Below are positions 1 through 8,946 of a stretch of DNA of 64,000 nt, one piece after another (position 1 is the stretch's first letter; each line of letters starts with the position of its first letter). Location: positions 1 through 64,000 of the forward strand of contig DASXUN010000012.1 in assembly GCA_036504815.1 (NCBI GenBank), given 5' to 3'. The stretch is from Gemmatimonadaceae bacterium (GTDB lineage: Bacteria; Gemmatimonadota; Gemmatimonadetes; Gemmatimonadales; Gemmatimonadaceae). Made by a program: the position numbers and the translations under genes. The notes beneath the pieces were generated by a model. That model did no database searches, had not been told where the DNA came from, and saw nothing but the letters and a program-made list of their open reading frames with translations.

Positions 1-10
1 CCGACCGCGG

Positions 11-39
11 GGCGGCGCGCCCCCCCGGGGCGCGCCGCC
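11..39 (-). terminator. GC-rich hairpin downstream of mazG
   Basis: A perfect 13-bp stem (11-23 with 27-39) closes a 3-nt loop, 26 bases beyond the mazG stop on the minus strand. There is no clear T-run, so it may be a weak or bidirectional terminator. The gene to the left is outside the window. Confidence 0.55.
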
Positions 40-65
40 GCTCAGTGCATGGCCGCAGTGCGGAC

Positions 66-908
66 CTACTCGCCGCGCTTCACCTCGTCCCACATGGCGT
101 CGAGCACGGAGAGCCCCGCGGTGCGCACGTCGATACCGCGCGCGGCCGCGAGCACCTCGATCGCCTCAAAACGGCGCTGGAACTTGGCATTGGCGCTGTC
201 GAGCGCGAGGGCCGGGTGCACGCCGCATTTCCGGCACAGGTTCACCACGGCAAAGAGCAGGTCGCCCAGTTCGCCCTCGAGCGCCGCGTGCCGAGGGTCG
301 CCGCTCGGCACGCCATGCGTCGGGAACTCGTGGCCCTCCCGCTCGATCAGTTCCGCCACCTCCTGCAGCTCCTCGCGCACCTTGTCCGACGGTCCCTTCG
401 CATCAGGCCAGTCGAACCCGACGCCGGCCGCCCGCTCCTGCAGGCGATGCGCACGATGCAGGCTGGGCAGTCCCTGCGGCAGCCCCTCCGCCAGCGACTT
501 GCGCCCCCGCGCCTTCATCTGCTCCCACGGTTCGCGCTTCGAGTCGTCCGCGAGGTCCCTGTTGTCTCTCTGTTGTCTCTCTGTTGTCTCTCTGTTGTCT
601 CTCTGCCCGTACAGCCACGGATGCCGCTTCACCATCTTCGCCACTAAAGAGCCCGCGACGTCGCCCACGTCAAACGCGCCCCGCTCCTCGGCGATGATCG
701 AGTGGAAGAGCACCTGCAGCAGCACGTCGCCCAGTTCGCTGCACGTCGCCGCGTCGTCGCCGGCCATCAGCGCGTCGTCGAGTTCGTGCATCTCCTCGTT
801 GAGGTAAGGGCGCAGCGAGGCGTGCGTCTGCGCCCGGTCCCAGGCGTCGCGGGTGCGCAGGTCCCGCATGATGGCCAGCGCGTCGTCGAGCGTCTTCTTT
901 TCTTGCAT
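66..908 (-). CDS. mazG: MazG nucleoside triphosphate pyrophosphohydrolase with a repeat-encoded insertion
   Basis: MazG hydrolyses NTPs to NMP and pyrophosphate, a house-cleaning role. Two tandem MazG units are visible: the first has NEEMHE (residues 37-42) and ELGDVL (58-63); the second has REELQEV and LEGELGDLLF near residues 175-220. I chose the ATG at 908 because GAGGG lies just upstream and the MQEKKTLDDAL segment aligns with family N-termini. A longer TTG start at 944 would overlap alr. At about 280 aa it is slightly longer than typical. Residues 102-116 are encoded by four copies of an 11-bp repeat (561-604) and sit in the loop between the helical core and the conserved PWEQMKA segment. 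alr diverges 35 bp away. Confidence 0.93.
   Translation of the reverse strand: MQEKKTLDDALAIMRDLRTRDAWDRAQTHASLRPYLNEEMHELDDALMAGDDAATCSELGDVLLQVLFHSIIAEERGAFDVGDVAGSLVAKMVKRHPWLYGQRDNRETTERQQRDNRDLADDSKREPWEQMKARGRKSLAEGLPQGLPSLHRAHRLQERAAGVGFDWPDAKGPSDKVREELQEVAELIEREGHEFPTHGVPSGDPRHAALEGELGDLLFAVVNLCRKCGVHPALALDSANAKFQRRFEAIEVLAAARGIDVRTAGLSVLDAMWDEVKRGE
561..604 (-). repeat. Family A array: four 11-bp units inside mazG
   Basis: Four exact tandem copies of GTTGTCTCTCT on the plus strand, starting at 561, 572, 583 and 594. On the mazG strand the unit is AGAGAGACAAC. Because 11 is not a multiple of 3, successive copies are read in different frames, giving the peptide QRDNRETTERQQRDN. The same four-unit design recurs at 21184, 48009, 59197 and 59300. 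Confidence 0.95.
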
Positions 909-943
909 CGCCACCCTCACGGCCGCTAACTTTTCAGGTTCCA

Positions 944-2044
944 ATGAACACGCAATCTACAGCGGCGGAAACGACGCGCGCCTGGGTCGACGTCGACCTC
1001 GGGGCGCTGGTGCGCAACGGGACCGCATTGCAGCGGCATGCCGGCGTCCCGCTCGTCCCCATGGTAAAAGCGGACGCCTACGGCCTCGGCGCCGTGGCCT
1101 GCGCCCGGGCCCTCGAGCGCCTCGACCCCCACGGGTTCGGCGTGGCGACCGTGCGCGAGGTCGAGGAGCTGCGCGACGCCGGGATTGACCGCCCGATCTA
1201 CGTCTTCTCGCCCTTGCTGCCGTCGGACTTCGCGGCGGCGCGCGCCGCGCGGGCCACCGTCACGCTGGGTGATCCCGCGGCGATCTCCGCCTGGGTGGAG
1301 AGCGGCGGCGGGACGTGGCACCTGGCCATCGAGACCGGCATGCACCGCGCCGGCATTCGCTGGGACCAGGTGGGCCAGGTGACGGATCTCGTCCGGGCGC
1401 ATCCGCCCGCCGGCGCCTTCACGCATTTCCATTCGGCCGAGCGGAATGACGGATCGTGGGAGCGCCAGGAGGCGCGATTCCGCGAGGCGCTCGCCGCGCT
1501 CCCGGCACCGCCAGCGCTGCTGCACGCACAGAACAGCGCCGGTATCGTGCGCCGCGGCACGTCACCCTGGTCGTTCGCGCGCCCGGGGGTCTTCCTGTAC
1601 GGCGTCGGATCGGGTGACGGCGCGCCACTCTATCCCGAACCCGTGGCGCACGTGCGCGCCCGCGTCCTCGAGACGCACGACCTGCAGGATGGCGATACGG
1701 TGAGCTATCTCGCGACCTGGCGGTCCGTCGGACCTCGCCGCGTGGCGACGCTCGGCATCGGGTACGCCGACGGCTATCGGCGGGCGCTGGGGAACAAGGG
1801 ACCGGCGCTCCTCAACGGCGCGCGCACCTGCATTGCCGGCGTCGTGACGATGGACATGACCATGATTGACGTCAGCGACATCGCGTGCCGAACCGGTGAC
1901 ATCGTCACGCTCGTCGGCCGGGACGGTGACGACGTCATCACGGTGGAGCAGGTGGCCGAGTTCGCCGATTTCATGTCGCCCTACGAGGTGCTGACCGGAC
2001 TGCGGCAGCGCCTGCCGCGCCGCTATCACGAGCAGGTGCCGTGA
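944..2044 (+). CDS. alr: Alanine racemase
   Basis: Interconverts L- and D-alanine with PLP, supplying D-alanine for peptidoglycan in the cytoplasm. The PLP lysine is K42 in MVKADAYGLGA. The second catalytic base is Y255 in VSYLATW, followed by the conserved GIGYADGY segment near residue 275. Length (366 aa) is normal. The ATG at 944 follows a weak ribosome-binding region. Its stop overlaps the GTG start of deoB, so alr-deoB-cdd is read as one unit. Confidence 0.95.
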   Translation: MNTQSTAAETTRAWVDVDLGALVRNGTALQRHAGVPLVPMVKADAYGLGAVACARALERLDPHGFGVATVREVEELRDAGIDRPIYVFSPLLPSDFAAARAARATVTLGDPAAISAWVESGGGTWHLAIETGMHRAGIRWDQVGQVTDLVRAHPPAGAFTHFHSAERNDGSWERQEARFREALAALPAPPALLHAQNSAGIVRRGTSPWSFARPGVFLYGVGSGDGAPLYPEPVAHVRARVLETHDLQDGDTVSYLATWRSVGPRRVATLGIGYADGYRRALGNKGPALLNGARTCIAGVVTMDMTMIDVSDIACRTGDIVTLVGRDGDDVITVEQVAEFADFMSPYEVLTGLRQRLPRRYHEQVP

Positions 2045-3204
2045 GCCGCCGCGCCTGCATTCTCGTGCTGGACGGTGTCGGCATCGGCGAGGCGGCCGAT
2101 GCCGATGAGTATGGAGACGAGGGATCGCATACCCTCGCCAACACCGCGCGCGCCGTGGGCGGGTTCGACCTGCCGAACCTCGAGCGCGCGGGGCTTGGCA
2201 ACCTCGCCCCGATTGCCGGGCTGTCGGTCGTTGCCGCGCCCACTGCGGCGCACGGCGTTCTGTGCCCGATGTCCAAGGGCAAGGACAGCACCACCGGACA
2301 CTGGGAGCTGGCGGGGGTGCATCTGGCCAGGCCGTTTCCCACGTACCCGCAAGGCTTCCCGCAGGACGTCATCGACGAGTTCTCGCGGCGCACCGGCCGC
2401 CCCTGCCTCGGAAATGTCGTGGGCAGCGGAACGGCCATGCTCGACCAGTTTGGCGCCGAACATGTGCGCACCGGGGCCTGGATCGTCTACACTTCCGCCG
2501 ACTCCGTCTTCCAGGTGGCGGCGCACGAGCACATCGTGCCGCTCGCGGAGTTGCACGAGGCCTGTGCCCGCGCCCGGGCCATGCTGGTCCCGCCACATAA
2601 CGTGTCGCGGGTGATCGCGCGCCCCTTTGTCGGCCGGGACGGCGCCTGGGAGCGCACCAGGAACCGGCGCGACTTCTCCGTGGAGTCGCCCGACCCCACG
2701 CTCCTCGATGCCCTGGCCGTCGCCGGCATTTCGCGCACCGGGGTCGGGAAGGTGGACGATCTCTTCGCCCGGCGGGGGCTGGAGGGGGGGCATACGGCCT
2801 CCAATGCCGAGGGCATCCGGCGGATTCTCGACTGGTTGGGCCATAGCGATGGGTTCTGCTTCGCCAACCTAGTAGATTTCGACCAGTCCTTCGGGCACCG
2901 AAACGACGCTCCGGGGTTCTATGGAGCGTTGCGGGAATTTGATGCCGCCTTGCCCGACTTGACGCACGCCCTTCGTGAGGATGACCTGCTGTTCATAACC
3001 GCTGACCATGGCAACGATCCGACGACTCCGTCGACCGACCATGCCCGGGAGAATGTTCCCGTGCTGGTGTTCGGTCCGCGGGTGCGTCCCGTCGCGCTCG
3101 GCTTGCGACCGACCTTCTCCGACCTCGGCGCGACGGTGGCCGACTGGATGGGTCTTGAATTCCGCGGGCGCGGCACGTCGTTCCTTCCGGTGATGCTCGG
3201 CTGA
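2041..3204 (+). CDS. deoB: Phosphopentomutase
   Basis: Converts (deoxy)ribose 1-phosphate to the 5-phosphate in nucleoside salvage. It belongs to the alkaline-phosphatase superfamily. The metal-binding Asp is D11 in LVLDGVGIGEA, the phospho-acceptor Thr is in KDSTTGHWE (T85), and the C-terminal metal site is TADHGNDPT. Length of 387 aa matches the family. The GTG start overlaps the alr stop by 4 bases, and its own stop overlaps the cdd start. Pairing with cytidine deaminase is typical of a nucleoside-salvage operon. Confidence 0.94.
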   Translation: MSRRACILVLDGVGIGEAADADEYGDEGSHTLANTARAVGGFDLPNLERAGLGNLAPIAGLSVVAAPTAAHGVLCPMSKGKDSTTGHWELAGVHLARPFPTYPQGFPQDVIDEFSRRTGRPCLGNVVGSGTAMLDQFGAEHVRTGAWIVYTSADSVFQVAAHEHIVPLAELHEACARARAMLVPPHNVSRVIARPFVGRDGAWERTRNRRDFSVESPDPTLLDALAVAGISRTGVGKVDDLFARRGLEGGHTASNAEGIRRILDWLGHSDGFCFANLVDFDQSFGHRNDAPGFYGALREFDAALPDLTHALREDDLLFITADHGNDPTTPSTDHARENVPVLVFGPRVRPVALGLRPTFSDLGATVADWMGLEFRGRGTSFLPVMLG

Positions 3205-3614
3205 TGCCAGACGCCCGCACGCTCGCCGCGCTGCGCGCGGCTGCCCTGGCCGCCATGGAGCAGGCGTACGCGCCGTACTCGAAGTTCCGGGTCGGGGCCG
3301 CGCTGCTCACGCCGGAGGGCGACATCATCGTCGGGTGCAACGTCGAGAACGCGTCGTACCCGGCCGGCACCTGCGCCGAGCGCGCGGCGATCGGCGCTGC
3401 GGTGGTGCGCGGGGTGCGCGCATTCACGCACGTCGTGGTGGCCACCGAGGCGAGCACGCCCACGCCGCCGTGCGGGATCTGCCGCCAGGTGTTGCATGAA
3501 TTCGCGCCGACCTGCCAGGTCATCAGCGTGACCCGCGGCGGCGCCGAGGCCGAATGGCCCCTGGCGGATCTGCTGCCGTATGCCTTTGAGTCTTCGTCGC
3601 TGCGAGACGCATGA
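3204..3614 (+). CDS. cdd: Cytidine deaminase
   Basis: Deaminates cytidine and deoxycytidine to uridine and deoxyuridine. Zinc ligands and catalytic Glu are visible: CAE at C57-E59 in YPAGTCAERA, and C90/C93 in PPCGICRQ. The substrate-binding NVENASY precedes them. Length of 136 aa is that of the homotetrameric short form. The ATG shares one base with the deoB stop, so the two are translationally coupled. Confidence 0.95.
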   Translation: MPDARTLAALRAAALAAMEQAYAPYSKFRVGAALLTPEGDIIVGCNVENASYPAGTCAERAAIGAAVVRGVRAFTHVVVATEASTPTPPCGICRQVLHEFAPTCQVISVTRGGAEAEWPLADLLPYAFESSSLRDA

Positions 3615-4903
3615 TCAGACTTTCCCCCCGTCGCGCGTTCCTGACGCTCGCCGCCGTGCTGTTCGCGGCGACGGCCGGCGCGTGCTCTGAACAACTCGAC
3701 GCCGGCAGCGCCTGTCCGTCGCTCTGTCCCGGATTGGCCGTGCCGCTCAAGGACACGGTGCTCTCGCCGGTGGTGGCGTACGACACGACGCTCGTCGGCT
3801 ATCCCTCCGTCGGCTCCGAGGAAGGGATCCCGCTGGCGTGGCGCGGCGACACCCTCGATGTGCGCGGCGTCCTGCGCTTCGACACGCTGGCGCAGCGCTA
3901 CACGCCGCCCAACGACACCTCGCGTCCGGTCACGCGCGTCGACACCGCGGTCCTGCGCATGCGGCTCAACCTGACGCAGAGCCGGTTGCCGTCCTGGGTG
4001 CGGTTCGAGGTGTACGACGTGGACGACACCACGGCCAGCGACAACGATACGCCGGCGCTGCTGGCGCTGTTCACGCCGGGCCGGCTGGTCACGTCGCGCA
4101 CGCTGACGCGCGCCGAGATCACCGACTCGCTGCGCTTCCCGCTGTCGGGGGCCTGGCTGCTGCAGAAGATGCACAGCTTCTCCCGCGTGCGCTTCGGGCT
4201 GCGACTCGTGGCGTCGGGGCCGGTCTCGCTGCGCGTGCACACGGTCGAGACGGGACTCCCCGCCGAGATCCGCTACTACGTGTCGCCGGACACCGCCGTG
4301 CATCAGGTGGTGACCGCGCTGTATTCCAAGACGCCGCCCGAGCCGGCTTCACTGGCGTCGGACTATCGGGATTACAGCGTGGTGGCGCGCAACGCGCTGC
4401 CCGGCTGGGGGCCGCTGGCGCTTTCCACCGGTGGGGTGCCGGCGCGGCGCTCGTATCTGCGGTTCGTCATTCCCAAGTGGCTGCTCGATTCCACGACCAT
4501 CGTGCGGGCGACGCTCGAGCTGACGCAGTCGCCGCAGCGGAACTTCGATCCGACCGACTCGGTGACGGTCTTCGGCCAGGCCGTGGCGGCCACCGGGCTC
4601 ATCACCGACGTGCGTCGTTCTACGCAGATCCTGATTCCGGCGGGCATGTTCGTCACCGACTCGATTCGTGTCGCGCCGGCCGACAGCGGCGTGCGCACGC
4701 TGGAGATGAATGGGCTCCTGCGGGTCTGGAAGTCGGCGACGGACACGTCGCGGACGGCGCCCCAGCGCGCGATCGTGCTCCTGCAGCGCGAAGAAGGGCT
4801 GCACGGCGGCGAGGTGCGCTTCTTCAACTCCCGCGCGTCCGCGGCGGTGCGTCCGCGCCTGCGCGTCAGCTACATCCCCCGCGTCGACTTCGGAGTGCCA
4901 TGA
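3611..4903 (+). CDS. Predicted lipoprotein, unknown function
   Basis: I do not recognise a family. The N-terminus (MIRLSPRRAFLTLAAVLF) is a signal sequence ending in ATAGAC, a plausible lipobox that puts the acylated Cys near residue 25. The mature protein is rich in beta-strand patterns and Thr/Asp/Val. Two internal stretches (around residues 115-145 and 290-320) share an LRMRL-LTQS / ATLELTQSP pattern, suggesting repeated beta-sandwich domains of the kind that bind surface ligands. It overlaps the cdd stop (ATGA) and the next barrel gene, so it is co-translated with an outer-membrane protein. Confidence 0.85.
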   Translation: MIRLSPRRAFLTLAAVLFAATAGACSEQLDAGSACPSLCPGLAVPLKDTVLSPVVAYDTTLVGYPSVGSEEGIPLAWRGDTLDVRGVLRFDTLAQRYTPPNDTSRPVTRVDTAVLRMRLNLTQSRLPSWVRFEVYDVDDTTASDNDTPALLALFTPGRLVTSRTLTRAEITDSLRFPLSGAWLLQKMHSFSRVRFGLRLVASGPVSLRVHTVETGLPAEIRYYVSPDTAVHQVVTALYSKTPPEPASLASDYRDYSVVARNALPGWGPLALSTGGVPARRSYLRFVIPKWLLDSTTIVRATLELTQSPQRNFDPTDSVTVFGQAVAATGLITDVRRSTQILIPAGMFVTDSIRVAPADSGVRTLEMNGLLRVWKSATDTSRTAPQRAIVLLQREEGLHGGEVRFFNSRASAAVRPRLRVSYIPRVDFGVP

Positions 4904-6030
4904 TGCGCCGCCTCTTCCTGACGGCATTCCTGGCCGCCGCCTGCTCGACGCCATTGCTGGCGCAGGGCGCGCTCAGCCTGCAAGGCTTCGGCTATCCGAC
5001 TGGTCAGCTCGGCACGCGCGCGGCCGGCATGGCGGGCGCCACTGCCGAAACCGATGCGACGTCGCCCATCAATCCAGGCGCCCTCCCCGGCGCCGGGCGC
5101 TCCAACTTCAGTTTCCAGATTGACCCCGAGTTCCGGCAGATCACGGTCGGCGGGCGGACGGTCAACACGAAGACGACGCGCTTCCCGGTGATCAGCATGG
5201 GGACGAAGGCCGGGACGCGCGGCTTCCTGGGCGTTTCGTTCTCGACGCTGCTGGATCGCACGTGGGACGCGTCGTATCGCGATACGGTGCTGGTGGCGGG
5301 CGATGCGGTGGGCTCGCGGGTGTCGACGACGGTGCGCGGCGCGATCAACGACGCCCGCGTCGCCTACGCCTGGCAGTTCAGCGAGCGGCTGCAGGCCGGC
5401 CTCGCGTTCAGCGCCTACACCGGCGCCAATCGCATGAGCCTCTCCCGCACGTTCGACGATACGTCGACCTTCGGCTCGCTCTCCCAGAACATGACGCTCT
5501 CGTACGGCGGATCGGCCGTCTCGGCCGGCCTGCTCTCGCGACCGGCCGCGCACGTCTACGTGGCGGCCTCGCTGCGCCTCGGCGGCGCGATGAAGACGCG
5601 CTCTGACGACTCGGTGGCGACGAAGGGGAACGCCCCCAACCGGTATGGCCTGTCCGTGACGTATGATGGCATTCCCGGCTCGCAGCTGGTGGCGCGCTTC
5701 AGTCACGAGGGGTGGTCGCGCATGCGGTCGCTGGGCAGTGCGGCGCTCGACGTCCGCGACGCCAACGACATCTCCTTCGGCGCCGAGGTGGCTGGGCCAA
5801 AGTGGCAGGGGATGCCCACGCAGGTGCGGCTCGGGGCGCGCACGCGCGGACTGCCCTTCGGATGGAACGGCCACGCCGTCTCGGAGCGCACCTTGGCGAT
5901 CGGCGGCGGCGCGACGTTTGCCCGCGGCTGGGCGTCGCTCGACGTCAGCCTCCAGCGCAACGACCGGAAGGCCGGCGGAATGACCGAGAAGGGGACGATT
6001 CTCAGCGTCGGGCTCACCGTCCGTCCGTAA
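4900..6030 (+). CDS. Predicted outer-membrane beta-barrel protein (FadL/PorV-like)
   Basis: A 22-residue signal peptide ending in LLAQ precedes GFGYPTGQLGTRAAGMAGA, a glycine-rich motif resembling the start of FadL/PorV-type barrels. The rest shows alternating amphipathic strands, and the protein ends in LSVGLTVRP, a plausible beta-barrel signal. The start overlaps the preceding lipoprotein stop (ATGA), so the two may form an envelope complex. Transport substrate is unknown. The family is inferred from motif and topology only. Confidence 0.8.
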   Translation: MMRRLFLTAFLAAACSTPLLAQGALSLQGFGYPTGQLGTRAAGMAGATAETDATSPINPGALPGAGRSNFSFQIDPEFRQITVGGRTVNTKTTRFPVISMGTKAGTRGFLGVSFSTLLDRTWDASYRDTVLVAGDAVGSRVSTTVRGAINDARVAYAWQFSERLQAGLAFSAYTGANRMSLSRTFDDTSTFGSLSQNMTLSYGGSAVSAGLLSRPAAHVYVAASLRLGGAMKTRSDDSVATKGNAPNRYGLSVTYDGIPGSQLVARFSHEGWSRMRSLGSAALDVRDANDISFGAEVAGPKWQGMPTQVRLGARTRGLPFGWNGHAVSERTLAIGGGATFARGWASLDVSLQRNDRKAGGMTEKGTILSVGLTVRP

Positions 6031-6034
6031 CGCG

Positions 6035-7198
6035 ATGCCGCCGGCCGGTGCGGAACTCCCCCCGCTCGTCCTCGTTGCCGACGATGTCGACGCCAACGTC
6101 GAACTGCTGGCCGACCAGCTGGCGGCCTTCGGGGTTCGCACGGTCGCCGCGCACGACGGACCGAGCGCGCTGGCGGCCTGCTTCGAGCAGTCGCCCGACC
6201 TGTGCATTCTCGACGTGTCGATGCCCGCCGGTGAACTCGGCGTGGACGATCGCGACACCGGCTTTGAAGTCTGCCGCCGCCTGAAGAAGGATCCGCGCAC
6301 GGCGCGAATCCCGGTCATCTTCGTCACCGCGCTGAACGACACCGCCGATCGCGTGAAGGCCATTGAGGCCGGCGGGGACGATTTCCTGCTGAAGCCGCAC
6401 AACCGACTCGTGCTCGGCGCGCGGGTGCGGTCCCTCCTCAAGCTCAAGAGCGCCACCGATGCGCTGGAGCAGAGCTATCGGACGCTGCGCGAGCTGGCCA
6501 AGGTGCGCGACGACCTGATGAAGATGATCGTGCACGACCTCAAGACGCCGCTCACGAGCGTGCTGGCCACCCTCGAGATGCTCCGTGAGGGCGACTACGG
6601 CCCGATGACCGAACGGCAGTACAAGGCCGTGTCGGAAGCCGAGGGCAAGGCTGAGGACCTACTGGGCCTCATCCAGGACCTGCTGGAAGTGTCACGCGTC
6701 GAGGAGACGCGCATTGCCGTGTCGCCGGAGCCCATCGCGCCGGCCGCCTTCCTGTCGGAACTGCTCATCGACTGGACGCCGCGCTTCACCGCCGAAGGGG
6801 CGACGATGGCCTACGAGGCGGCGGATGACGCGCCCGTCTTCAGTGCCGACAAGGCGCTGCTGCGCCGCGTCTTCGCCAACCTCGTGCAGAACGCGCTGTC
6901 GCACTCGGCCACGGCCGTGCACGTGGAGCTGGCCGCCGTGCGCGATCCGCAGGGGATTCTCTTCACCGTCACCGACAACGGCCCTGGCATCCCCGCCGAG
7001 TTCCAGGAAGTCATCTTCCGCAAGTTCGAGCAGGTGCGTGCGGCCAACGCGCCCAAGACCCGCAGCTCGGGACTCGGGCTCGCCTTCTGCCGCCTCGCCG
7101 TGGAGGCGCACGGCGGCCGCATCTGGGTGCGGTCGAAGGAGGCGGAGGGGAGCACGTTCTATATTCAGTTGCCGGTAGAGCCGAAGACGGCTGATTGA
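6035..7198 (+). CDS. Response-regulator receiver fused to histidine kinase
   Basis: A single-polypeptide signalling protein of 387 aa with no membrane segment. The receiver domain is N-terminal: acidic pair D16/D17, phospho-acceptor D60, conserved K120. After a coiled linker comes the HisKA helix with H167 in IVHDLKTPL. The ATPase follows: N box with NLVQNALSHS, G1 box DNGPGIP, G2 box SSGLGLAF. Receiver-before-kinase order suggests it is an intermediate in a phosphorelay driven by another sensor. Output is unknown. It starts 5 bases after the barrel gene. Confidence 0.93.
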   Translation: MPPAGAELPPLVLVADDVDANVELLADQLAAFGVRTVAAHDGPSALAACFEQSPDLCILDVSMPAGELGVDDRDTGFEVCRRLKKDPRTARIPVIFVTALNDTADRVKAIEAGGDDFLLKPHNRLVLGARVRSLLKLKSATDALEQSYRTLRELAKVRDDLMKMIVHDLKTPLTSVLATLEMLREGDYGPMTERQYKAVSEAEGKAEDLLGLIQDLLEVSRVEETRIAVSPEPIAPAAFLSELLIDWTPRFTAEGATMAYEAADDAPVFSADKALLRRVFANLVQNALSHSATAVHVELAAVRDPQGILFTVTDNGPGIPAEFQEVIFRKFEQVRAANAPKTRSSGLGLAFCRLAVEAHGGRIWVRSKEAEGSTFYIQLPVEPKTAD

Positions 7199-7361
7199 GG
7201 ATTGGGCATCCGGATCCGGAACTCGGATCGCGACCGAGGACGGCGACCCGCGATAGAAACCGCCCGGCGTCGTTGCGCCACACCCGCTCCAATCGCCAAT
7301 CGCTATCCTCCATCGCAGTCCACAATCCCGTTCCGAATTCCAAGTCCTAAGTCTCCCCTCC
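7199..7361 (+). repeat. Family B palindromic intergenic element (copy 1)
   Basis: The whole 163-bp spacer is occupied by an imperfect inverted repeat. The left arm reads TTGAGGATTGGGCATCCGGA (from 7196) and the right arm CGAATTCCAAGTCCTAAG (ends about 7353). Repeated AATCGC and CAATC words sit between them. The right arm ends nine bases before the miaB ATG. No gene is seen here. Confidence 0.8.
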
Positions 7362-8687
7362 ATGCCAAGCGTCTTCATCGAAACCTACGGCTGCCAGATG
7401 AACGTCAGCGATTCCGAGCTCATGCTCGGCAAGCTGGCGGCCGAAGGCTACGTGTCGGTGGCGGGTCCGGAGGGGGCGGATGTGGTGCTGCTGAACACCT
7501 GCGCCATCCGCGAGCATGCGGAGACGCGCGTCATCGGCCGGCTGACGGAACTGCGACGGTACCTCAAGCCCGATGCGGTGCTTGGCGTCACCGGATGCAT
7601 GGCCCAGCGCCTCGGGCCGCGCCTGCTCGAGACCGATTCGCGGGTCTCGCTGGTGATCGGCCCCGACGGGTATCGCGCGCTCCCCGCGCTCATCGAGGGC
7701 GCGCGCAAGGGCGAGCGGATGATCGCCACCGACTTCGACCTCGAGGAACATTACGAGGACGTGCAGGCCAGCCGGTTCGACGGGGTGAAGGCGTGGATTC
7801 CGGTGCAGCGCGGCTGCGACTACCGCTGCACCTACTGCATCGTCCCGTACACGCGCGGCAGCGAGCGCAGCCGGCAGCTCGAGGACGTGGTGCGCGAAAC
7901 GGAGGCGGTGGTGGCGCAGGGCCTCACCGAAGTGGTGCTGCTCGGGCAGACGGTGAACTCGTACCACGAGGACACCCGCGACTTCGCCGACCTGCTGCGC
8001 GCCGTGGGCGCCGTGCCGGGTCTCCGCCGCCTGCGCTTCACGAGCCCGCATCCCAACGACTTCAGCGATCGCGTGATCGCCGCGATGGCCGAGGTCGGCA
8101 CGGTGTGCGAGCACGTGCACCTGCCCATGCAGAGCGGCTCGAGCCGCACGCTCAAGCGGATGTTGCGCCGCTATTCCCGCGAGGAGTACCTGGACTGCGT
8201 GGCGCGCCTGCGGGCGGCCATCCCCGGGCTCGGGCTCACGACCGACATCATTGTCGGGTTCCCCGGCGAGACCGACGAGGATTTCCACGACACGCTGAGC
8301 GCCGTCCGCGCCGTCGGCTTCGATGACGCGTTCATGTTCAAGTTCTCGGCGCGCGAGGGGACGCCGGCGACGCGGCTGCCGGCCGAGATGACCGTGCCGG
8401 ACGAGGTGGTGGACGCGCGCTTCAACGAGCTGCTCACCACCGTGCGCGGCATCAGTCGCGACCGGAATTTCCGTCGCGTCGGCGAGCGGTGCGAAGTGCT
8501 CGTGGAGAAGGAAGCGCGCAAGGGCGAACTGCTGCAGGCGCGGTCGCGTGACTTCAAGACCGTGCTCATCCCGGGCGACCTGTCGATGATCGGCCAGTAC
8601 TTCCACGTCGAGCTCACCGGCACCACCGGGTCGACGTTCACCGGTCAGGTCGTGCGCGAGCGCTCGCCGCTGCCGACGGCGGGGTAG
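7362..8687 (+). CDS. miaB: tRNA-2-methylthio-N6-dimethylallyladenosine synthase
   Basis: Radical-SAM methylthiotransferase that adds a methylthio group to i6A37 of tRNAs. The auxiliary cluster ligands are C11 (TYGCQMN), C47 (NTCAIRE) and C79 (TGCMAQ). The radical-SAM CxxxCxxC is C152, C156 and C159 (RGCDYRCTYC). A TRAM domain occupies the last 60 or so residues. Length of 441 aa fits MiaB, and the NVSDSE segment favours MiaB over MtaB or RimO. It is preceded by a family B element and stands outside the overlapping gene runs. Confidence 0.94.
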   Translation: MPSVFIETYGCQMNVSDSELMLGKLAAEGYVSVAGPEGADVVLLNTCAIREHAETRVIGRLTELRRYLKPDAVLGVTGCMAQRLGPRLLETDSRVSLVIGPDGYRALPALIEGARKGERMIATDFDLEEHYEDVQASRFDGVKAWIPVQRGCDYRCTYCIVPYTRGSERSRQLEDVVRETEAVVAQGLTEVVLLGQTVNSYHEDTRDFADLLRAVGAVPGLRRLRFTSPHPNDFSDRVIAAMAEVGTVCEHVHLPMQSGSSRTLKRMLRRYSREEYLDCVARLRAAIPGLGLTTDIIVGFPGETDEDFHDTLSAVRAVGFDDAFMFKFSAREGTPATRLPAEMTVPDEVVDARFNELLTTVRGISRDRNFRRVGERCEVLVEKEARKGELLQARSRDFKTVLIPGDLSMIGQYFHVELTGTTGSTFTGQVVRERSPLPTAG

Positions 8688-8739
8688 GCGGCGCGGGACG
8701 CGCGGCGATGAACTGACCCCGCGCGCACTCCTTGGATGA

Positions 8740-8946
8740 CGTGCCGCGAGGCATCCGGCACGATGGTGGACGCCACCCACCCGAAGGTGCCGCGTTCCCC
8801 TCATCGCCTGGTCGGCGGCGGCGTATGCCGCCGGACTCATTACCGGCCTCTCCACCGGTGCGATCGCCGCCGCGGCCATTCTCGGCGGGCTTCTCGCGTT
8901 CGTCGCCACGGCCGCGCTGCTCACACGCCGCGCGGCGGCGGGGGCG
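8740..8946 (+). other. Out-of-reach 5' coding extension of comEC
   Basis: In the comEC frame this stretch encodes a hydrophobic helix-rich sequence beginning LIAWSAAAYAAGLITGL, typical of a ComEC N-terminus. The frame is closed by a TGA at 8737 and holds no ATG, GTG or TTG before 8947. An ATG at 8763 in the neighbouring frame gives MVDATHPKVPR; removing one C from the C-run at 8797-8800 would join it in frame. It may be a real 1-base insertion, a sequencing error or an unusual start. Confidence 0.6.

Noticed and set aside
561-604. CRISPR array hypothesis for the 11-bp repeats
   Set aside because: Units are directly tandem without spacers, only four copies long, and no cas gene is present.
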